Source of the DNA: Phaeobacter sp. 11ANDIMAR09
GTDB taxonomy: Bacteria; Pseudomonadota; Alphaproteobacteria; Rhodobacterales; Rhodobacteraceae
DNA: 49,245 nucleotides
Direction: 5' to 3'
Assembly: GCF_001294455.1 (NCBI RefSeq)
Contig: NZ_LIKT01000030.1
Span: 1-49,245 of the forward strand
Shown: one piece after another, positions 44,448 through 49,245 of the stretch
Position numbering within the stretch: the first letter of the stretch is position 1
Layout of the letters: each line of letters opens with the position of its first letter
Notes under the pieces: generated by a model
What the model was told of the DNA's origin: nothing
Databases searched by the model: none
What the model saw: only the letters and a program-made list of their open reading frames with translations
Program-made: the position numbers and the translations under genes

Positions 44448-46493
44448 ATGTCCAACGACCCGCTGTTGCAACCCTACACCCTGAAACATCTGACCCTGCG
44501 CAATCGGATCATGACCACCAGCCATGAACCCGCCTATCCCGAGGAGGGCATGCCCAAGCAGCGCTATGCCGCCTATCATGCGGAGCGGGCCAAAGCAGGC
44601 GTGGCCCTGACCATGACGGCAGGATCTGCTGCGGTGTCTCGCAACAGCCCACCGGTGTTCAACAATATCCTCGCCTATAAGGACGAGGTGGTGCCCTGGA
44701 TCCGCAACATGACCGACCAGGTGCATGAGCATGGCGCGGCGATCATGATCCAGCTCACCCATCTGGGTCGGCGCACCCATTGGAACAAAGGCGATTGGCT
44801 ACCTGCTATCTCAGCCACCCGGCATCGCGAACCGGCGCATCACGCCTTTCCAAAACTGGCCGAAGACTGGGACATTACCCGCGTTATATCGGATTTCGCC
44901 GATGCGGCGGAACGGATGAAAGAGGGTGGCATGGACGGGGTCGAGATCATGACCCATGGCCATTTGCTGGATCAGTTCATCTCGCCATTGACCAATGATC
45001 TGGATGGACCCTATGGGCGGGAACATCTGGAAAGCCGGATGCGGCTCACCACTGATATTCTGGCGGCGGTGCGCGACCGTGTGGGCGATGAATTTGTCGT
45101 CGGCGTGCGCTTTGCCCCGGATGAAGCGCAAGAGGGCGGCATCACGGCAGAGATGGGCGTGGAGATTGCGCAGATCCTGAAGGACAGCGGTCATGTGGAC
45201 TACCTCAACATCAACCGCGGGCGCATCCATACCGATCCGGCGATGACCGATATGATCCCGGTTCAGGGCATGAAGAACGCGCCGCATCTGGATTTTGCCG
45301 GAACCGTGCGCGCCAAGACGGGCATGCCGACCTTCCATGCCTCTAAAATTCCTGATGTGGCCACGGCCCGCCATGCGGTCTCGTCCGGATTGTTGGATAT
45401 GGTCGGGATGACGCGGGCGCATATGGCCGACCCCCATGTGGTGCGCAAGATCATCGAGGGTCGAGAGGATGACATTCGCCCCTGCGTTGGCGCCACCTAT
45501 TGTCTTGATCGGATCTATCAGGCGGGAGAAGCCCTCTGCATTCACAACCCGGCCACGGGGCGCGAGCTGACCATGCCGCATGAGATCATGCCTGCCGAGC
45601 AGACAAAGAAAGTGGTTGTCGTTGGGGCTGGGCCTGCTGGTCTGGAAGCCGCGCGGGTGGCGGCCGAGCGCGGCCATGAGGTCATCGTGTTTGAAGCGCA
45701 GCCCGATCCCGGCGGCCAGATCCGCCTGACTGTGCAGAACCCGCGTCGGGCCGAGATGATCTCGATCATCGATTGGCGCATGGCGCAATGCGCGGCGCGC
45801 GATGTGGAGTTCCGCTTTAACACCTGGGCCGAGGCCGAGGATGTGACTGCGCTGAACCCGGATGTCGTGATCGTTGCCACTGGCGGCATGCCCAATACCA
45901 TGCTGCATGAAACCCGCGATGAAGCGACCAATGTGGTGACCAGCTGGGATATCATCTCGGGAGATGTGAAGCCGGGGTCCAACGTGCTGATCTATGACGA
46001 AAGCGGCGACCATCCCGGGGTCATGGCCGCCGAAGTGGCGGCCAATGCCGGCGCCAAGGTTGAGGTGATGACACCGGACCGCACCTTTGCCCCGGACATC
46101 ATGGCGATGAATCTGGTGCCCTATATGCGGGCACTGCAGGATAAGGATGTGACCTTCACCGTCACCCGGCGTCTGCTGTCGGTTGCTCCCGATGGCAACC
46201 AGCTGACGGCCACTATTGGTACCGACTACAGCAGCCATACATCTGAGGCGCAATATGATCAGGTGGTAGTGAACTACGGCACCCTACCACTGGATGAGCT
46301 TTATTTTGACCTCAAGGAACGATCCTCAAACCGAGGCGAGGTGGATCAAAGCGCCTTGATCGAGGGCCGGGCCCAGGCCATTGCCAGCAACCGCGAAGGA
46401 CAGTTCCAGCTGTTCCGCATTGGCGATGCGGTCGCGGCCCGCAATACCCATGCGGCGATCTATGATGCCCTGCGCCTGCTAAAGGATATCTGA
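44448..46493 (+). CDS. TMADH/StcD-like flavin oxidoreductase (probable N-demethylase)
   Basis: This 681-residue protein has an OYE-type FMN barrel (about 1-345), an iron-sulfur segment and FAD/NAD-type domains starting at VVVVGAGPAGLEA. Opening sequence LRNRIMTTSHEPAYPE lacks the flavin-linking cysteine of TMADH. The iron-sulfur ligands are Cys346, Cys352 and Cys364; the second cysteine of the usual set is alanine (Ala349, CVGATYC). From memory, this pattern belongs to the group containing N-methylproline demethylase (StcD) of stachydrine catabolism. An ATG with AGGAG upstream lies at 44448, 105 bases after the MttB-type stop. Oxidative removal of an N-methyl group is the likely reaction. Confidence 0.85.
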   Translation: MSNDPLLQPYTLKHLTLRNRIMTTSHEPAYPEEGMPKQRYAAYHAERAKAGVALTMTAGSAAVSRNSPPVFNNILAYKDEVVPWIRNMTDQVHEHGAAIMIQLTHLGRRTHWNKGDWLPAISATRHREPAHHAFPKLAEDWDITRVISDFADAAERMKEGGMDGVEIMTHGHLLDQFISPLTNDLDGPYGREHLESRMRLTTDILAAVRDRVGDEFVVGVRFAPDEAQEGGITAEMGVEIAQILKDSGHVDYLNINRGRIHTDPAMTDMIPVQGMKNAPHLDFAGTVRAKTGMPTFHASKIPDVATARHAVSSGLLDMVGMTRAHMADPHVVRKIIEGREDDIRPCVGATYCLDRIYQAGEALCIHNPATGRELTMPHEIMPAEQTKKVVVVGAGPAGLEAARVAAERGHEVIVFEAQPDPGGQIRLTVQNPRRAEMISIIDWRMAQCAARDVEFRFNTWAEAEDVTALNPDVVIVATGGMPNTMLHETRDEATNVVTSWDIISGDVKPGSNVLIYDESGDHPGVMAAEVAANAGAKVEVMTPDRTFAPDIMAMNLVPYMRALQDKDVTFTVTRRLLSVAPDGNQLTATIGTDYSSHTSEAQYDQVVVNYGTLPLDELYFDLKERSSNRGEVDQSALIEGRAQAIASNREGQFQLFRIGDAVAARNTHAAIYDALRLLKDI

Positions 46494-46494
46494 G

Positions 46495-47220
46495 GTGCGG
46501 CTGGGTTTCATCGGCACCGGGGTGATTGCCTCGGCAGTGGTGCGCGGATTGGCGGGGCAGGGGCATGAGATCCGGGTGAGTGCTCGATCCAAAGCACGCT
46601 CAGCGGCCCTTGCGGCGGAAATCGCAGAGGTGCAGATCGCCCCGCTGCAAGAGATTCTGGATCACAGTGAGATCGTGTTTCTGGGCCTCATGGCTGAAGC
46701 TGCGCCGCAGATCCTGGAAGAGCTGAGCTTCCCGGCAGGAGTGCGGATTGTCTCCCTGATGGCGGGGCCAGACCTGGAACAGGTCGCGAGCTTGGTTGCG
46801 CCTGCACAGGCCACGGCGGTGATGATGCCTTTCCCAGGTATCGCCCAGGGTGGGTCCGCCATCATGGCGCTGGGCGATACCACTCTGCTGGAACAGATCT
46901 TTGCCCCACGCAATACCGTCTTTGCGCTGCGCGACGCTGCTGAGCTGGAGGCCTTTCTCTGCGCTCAGGCGGTGATGTCCCCTGTGGCGCAACTGACCTC
47001 GGCTGCATCAACCTGGCTTGGGGGTCGGGTCGCGGATCCAGATCAGGCCGAGGCTTTCCTGCGGATGTTGATTTCCTCCAGTCTGGCCGCTGGTCCGGCA
47101 GAGGATCTGATTGAGGCCTTGAATACCCCTGGCGGCTACAACCAGCGCCTGCGCTTGCACATGGAAGAGGCCGGGATGGTGCAGCAGCTCACGGCGGGGC
47201 TCGACAAGTTGGAGAGTTAA
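46495..47220 (+). CDS. Pyrroline-5-carboxylate reductase-like oxidoreductase
   Basis: This is a 241-residue NAD(P)-dependent protein. The N-terminal Rossmann motif is MRLGFIGTGVIASAVVRGL, and the ProC-type C-terminal domain ends with ALNTPGGYNQRLRL, where classical P5C reductases have a SPGGTT-like helix start. GTG 46495 lies one base after the upstream stop, with AAGGA in front. Its neighbours suggest it reduces a cyclic imine or a related product formed during demethylation of a proline-like or other amine; a housekeeping proline-biosynthesis role is less likely (inference). Confidence 0.82.
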   Translation: MRLGFIGTGVIASAVVRGLAGQGHEIRVSARSKARSAALAAEIAEVQIAPLQEILDHSEIVFLGLMAEAAPQILEELSFPAGVRIVSLMAGPDLEQVASLVAPAQATAVMMPFPGIAQGGSAIMALGDTTLLEQIFAPRNTVFALRDAAELEAFLCAQAVMSPVAQLTSAASTWLGGRVADPDQAEAFLRMLISSSLAAGPAEDLIEALNTPGGYNQRLRLHMEEAGMVQQLTAGLDKLES

Positions 47221-47222
47221 TC

Positions 47223-49205
47223 ATGGCACCCTATCCACATCTCTTTAAGCCACAGAAGCTGCGCCACAAGACGCTGCGCAACCGAGTGGTCTTTGGCGCC
47301 CATACCACAAATATGGCCCAGGATGGCCTGCCGGGGGCTGCCCATGCCGCCTATTACCTGGAGCGCGCCCTGGGCGGAGCGGCGATGATCGTGGTGGAGC
47401 CGATGCCGGTGCATGCTGCCGCTGTGCTGACCCGCGGCAATTTTCTGCACTCATCCGATGCGGTGATCCCGCATTTTCGCAAACTGGTGGAACCCTGCCA
47501 AGCAGCGGGCGCGGTGATGATACAGCAGCTCTATCACGTGGGCGCCCATGGCGATCAGGACAATTCCTGGCACGCGGCCTGGTCGCCCTCGGGCGGGCCC
47601 AGCTACCATGACAGCGACGGCAGCCACGCCATGTCTGAAGCCGAGATCGAAGAAACCATTGAAGGCTTTGTGCAAGCTGCCATCCGCTGTCAGAGAGCGG
47701 GCTTTGATGGGGTCGAGGTCTGGGCTGCCTATCACTGTTTGCTGGACCAGTTCTGGACACCATTCTCCAATAGTCGCGACGACAAATGGGGCGGCTCGTT
47801 GGAGAACCGCACCCGGTTCTCGCGCGAGATCCTGTCCCGCATCCGCAGGGCCTGCGGCGAGGACTTCATCATCGGCCTTGCGGTGAATGATGAGCCCGGT
47901 GTTGAGGTGGCGCTAAGCCGCGAAAGCATGGCCGAGATCGTCGCGCTGCATGATAGCGAGGAGCTAATGGACTATGTCACCATCGGCTCCGGATCCTATT
48001 TCGACTTCGCCCGCCTCATTCCCAGCTTCCAAGAGGGGCAGATGCTGGGGGTGGACCTGTCTCAGAGCCTCAAACAGGTGGTGCGCAACGCGCTGGTCAC
48101 TGCCGAAAGCCATATCCGCACGCCGGAGAATGCCAATACGCTGCTGGGGGCTGGGCAGGCCGATATGGTCTCAATCGTGCGGGGGCAAATTGCCGATCCG
48201 CATCTGGTCGCCAAGGCTTCAGAGGATCGCGCAGCGGATATTCGCGGCTGCCTCTCCTGTAACCAGCAATGCTGGGGGCGGCGCGGACGCGACTATTGGA
48301 TCTCTTGCCTGATCAACCCATCGGTTGGCCGCGAGGCCGACTGGGGCGGTGATCGGTTTTCCCGGGCCGTGCAGCGCAAATCGGTTCTGGTGGTGGGCGG
48401 TGGCCCGGCTGGGCTGGAGGCCGCACGAGTGGCGGCCGAACGTGGCCATCGCGTGACCCTGGCCGAAGCCAGTCCGGAATTGGGCGGGCAATTCCGCCTG
48501 GCAGGGCTGCAGCCACGCCGCGCCCAGATCACCGACTTGATCCAATGGTATGCGCGACAGCTTGACCAGCTCGGGGTCGAGGTCTGTTTTAACCGTTATA
48601 TGGATGCTGAGGATGTTCAAAGGCATGGGGCCGATGAAGTGGTGCTTGCCACCGGATCATTGCCGCAAGAAACTGGATTCCAAAAGGCGCTCCCCCATCT
48701 GGCTGAGCTCCCCGGCCTGCCGCGGGGCCGCGTCTGGTCCGCAGAGGACGTATTGTCGAACCGTGCCCGTCTGGGAGACCATGTTGTGGTTCTGGATGAA
48801 GGCGGCAATTGGCGCGGCTGCGGGACCGCCTGGCATTTGACTGAACAGGGGTATCGCGTCACCCTGGTGACACCGGATGGCTTGGTGGGCAAAGAACTGC
48901 AGCGCTCCTCGACGGATTTGGCGCTGCGCCGAGCGCTGGCCAGCGATGGGGTGCGTTTTATCACGGATGCCGCCATAGGCAGCTGGGGGCCAAAGGGAGC
49001 AGAGGTGCTGTCGCTTTTGACGGGCGCCACAGAATGGCTCGCGGCAACGGACCTGGTGATGGCTACGGTGAATGTCAGCGATATGTCCCTCAGGGATGAG
49101 TTGCATGCTCTGGGTGTCACCTCAACTTTGATCGGCGATGCAAATGCCCCGCGTTTGGCGGCTCAGGCCATCTATGAAGGTCGCGCCTGGGCCCTGACAC
49201 TGTGA
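47223..49205 (+). CDS. TMADH-family iron-sulfur flavoprotein (NADH:flavin oxidoreductase type)
   Basis: This is a 660-residue protein, the third TMADH-family member in the window. FMN barrel about 1-340 (LRNRVVFGAHTTNMAQDG, no flavin-linking cysteine), a complete [4Fe-4S] set Cys343, Cys346, Cys350 and Cys362 with C-x2-C-x3-C-x11-C spacing as in dienoyl-CoA reductases, then SVLVVGGGPAGLEAARVAA and a second nucleotide-binding region. It starts two bases after the ProC-like stop and so belongs to the MttB operon. The substrate is unknown. The last 40 bases of the window after its stop hold nothing recognisable. Confidence 0.87.
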   Translation: MAPYPHLFKPQKLRHKTLRNRVVFGAHTTNMAQDGLPGAAHAAYYLERALGGAAMIVVEPMPVHAAAVLTRGNFLHSSDAVIPHFRKLVEPCQAAGAVMIQQLYHVGAHGDQDNSWHAAWSPSGGPSYHDSDGSHAMSEAEIEETIEGFVQAAIRCQRAGFDGVEVWAAYHCLLDQFWTPFSNSRDDKWGGSLENRTRFSREILSRIRRACGEDFIIGLAVNDEPGVEVALSRESMAEIVALHDSEELMDYVTIGSGSYFDFARLIPSFQEGQMLGVDLSQSLKQVVRNALVTAESHIRTPENANTLLGAGQADMVSIVRGQIADPHLVAKASEDRAADIRGCLSCNQQCWGRRGRDYWISCLINPSVGREADWGGDRFSRAVQRKSVLVVGGGPAGLEAARVAAERGHRVTLAEASPELGGQFRLAGLQPRRAQITDLIQWYARQLDQLGVEVCFNRYMDAEDVQRHGADEVVLATGSLPQETGFQKALPHLAELPGLPRGRVWSAEDVLSNRARLGDHVVVLDEGGNWRGCGTAWHLTEQGYRVTLVTPDGLVGKELQRSSTDLALRRALASDGVRFITDAAIGSWGPKGAEVLSLLTGATEWLAATDLVMATVNVSDMSLRDELHALGVTSTLIGDANAPRLAAQAIYEGRAWALTL

Positions 49206-49245
49206 CAGAGACGGATTCGCTTTTGGAATCGCCCCATTGTTGGCT

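Noticed and set aside
44811-46253. Open frame of about 480 codons on the minus strand
   Set aside because: It lies antisense to the StcD-like gene; the histidine/arginine-rich composition and lack of any family motif mark it as a shadow.

Overview
The window looks like a chromosomal stretch from a marine alphaproteobacterium of the Rhodobacteraceae (Roseobacter group). I base this on the GC-rich sequence, an NDUFS4-like complex I protein gene, an NAD-linked formate dehydrogenase with a fused FdsG-FdsB subunit, many LysR regulators, MttB/TMADH-type methylamine genes, and intergenic hairpin patterns I associate with this group. I cannot fix the genus. No rRNA, tRNA or CRISPR array is visible.

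Layout. 1-381: 3' end of an IS5-family insertion sequence. 0.5-14.2 kb: a probable catabolic island for an N-methylated compound. It has a PotABCD-type uptake system (minus strand), diverging from a flavin monooxygenase-like protein, a Rieske oxygenase, RidA, a DUF1028 protein, an aldehyde dehydrogenase, a LysR regulator, a close trimethylamine dehydrogenase (TMADH) relative and an M20 deacylase. 14.3-16.6 kb: KDPG aldolase, a carboxymuconolactone-decarboxylase-family protein and a LysR regulator. 16.7-21.5 kb: a compact cluster I cannot assign, with a CmcJ/NvfI-type oxygenase, SDR, crotonase-fold protein, 2OG-Fe(II) oxygenase and an MDR reductase. 21.6-21.9 kb: a decayed IS5-family transposase. 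22-25.4 kb: an iron/cofactor ABC importer with a small cysteine-containing membrane protein. 25.6-34.4 kb: mostly housekeeping genes (GNAT, NDUFS4-like protein, UvrB, YdcF-like protein, SDR/LysR pair, FrnE-like DsbA protein, chemoreceptor). 35-40.5 kb: LysR plus formate dehydrogenase, followed by an unusual run of hairpins. 40.8-42.7 kb: DUF1330 protein, LysR and TetR regulators. 42.8-49.2 kb: an MttB-family methyltransferase, two more TMADH-family flavoproteins and a ProC-like reductase.

How the genes may work together (inference). Two separate N-demethylation gene sets (Rieske/TMADH and MttB/TMADH-like) lie either side of an NAD-linked formate dehydrogenase, which could oxidise C1 units released by demethylation. 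In the first island, ring or side-chain oxidation (Rieske, flavoprotein), enamine/imine hydrolysis (RidA), amide cleavage (M20, possibly DUF1028), aldehyde oxidation (ALDH) and N-demethylation (TMADH-like) would suit breakdown of an N-methylated heterocycle or betaine to an amino acid. Two promoter regions in this island share a 14-bp motif and LysR-type inverted repeats, which suggests one regulon.
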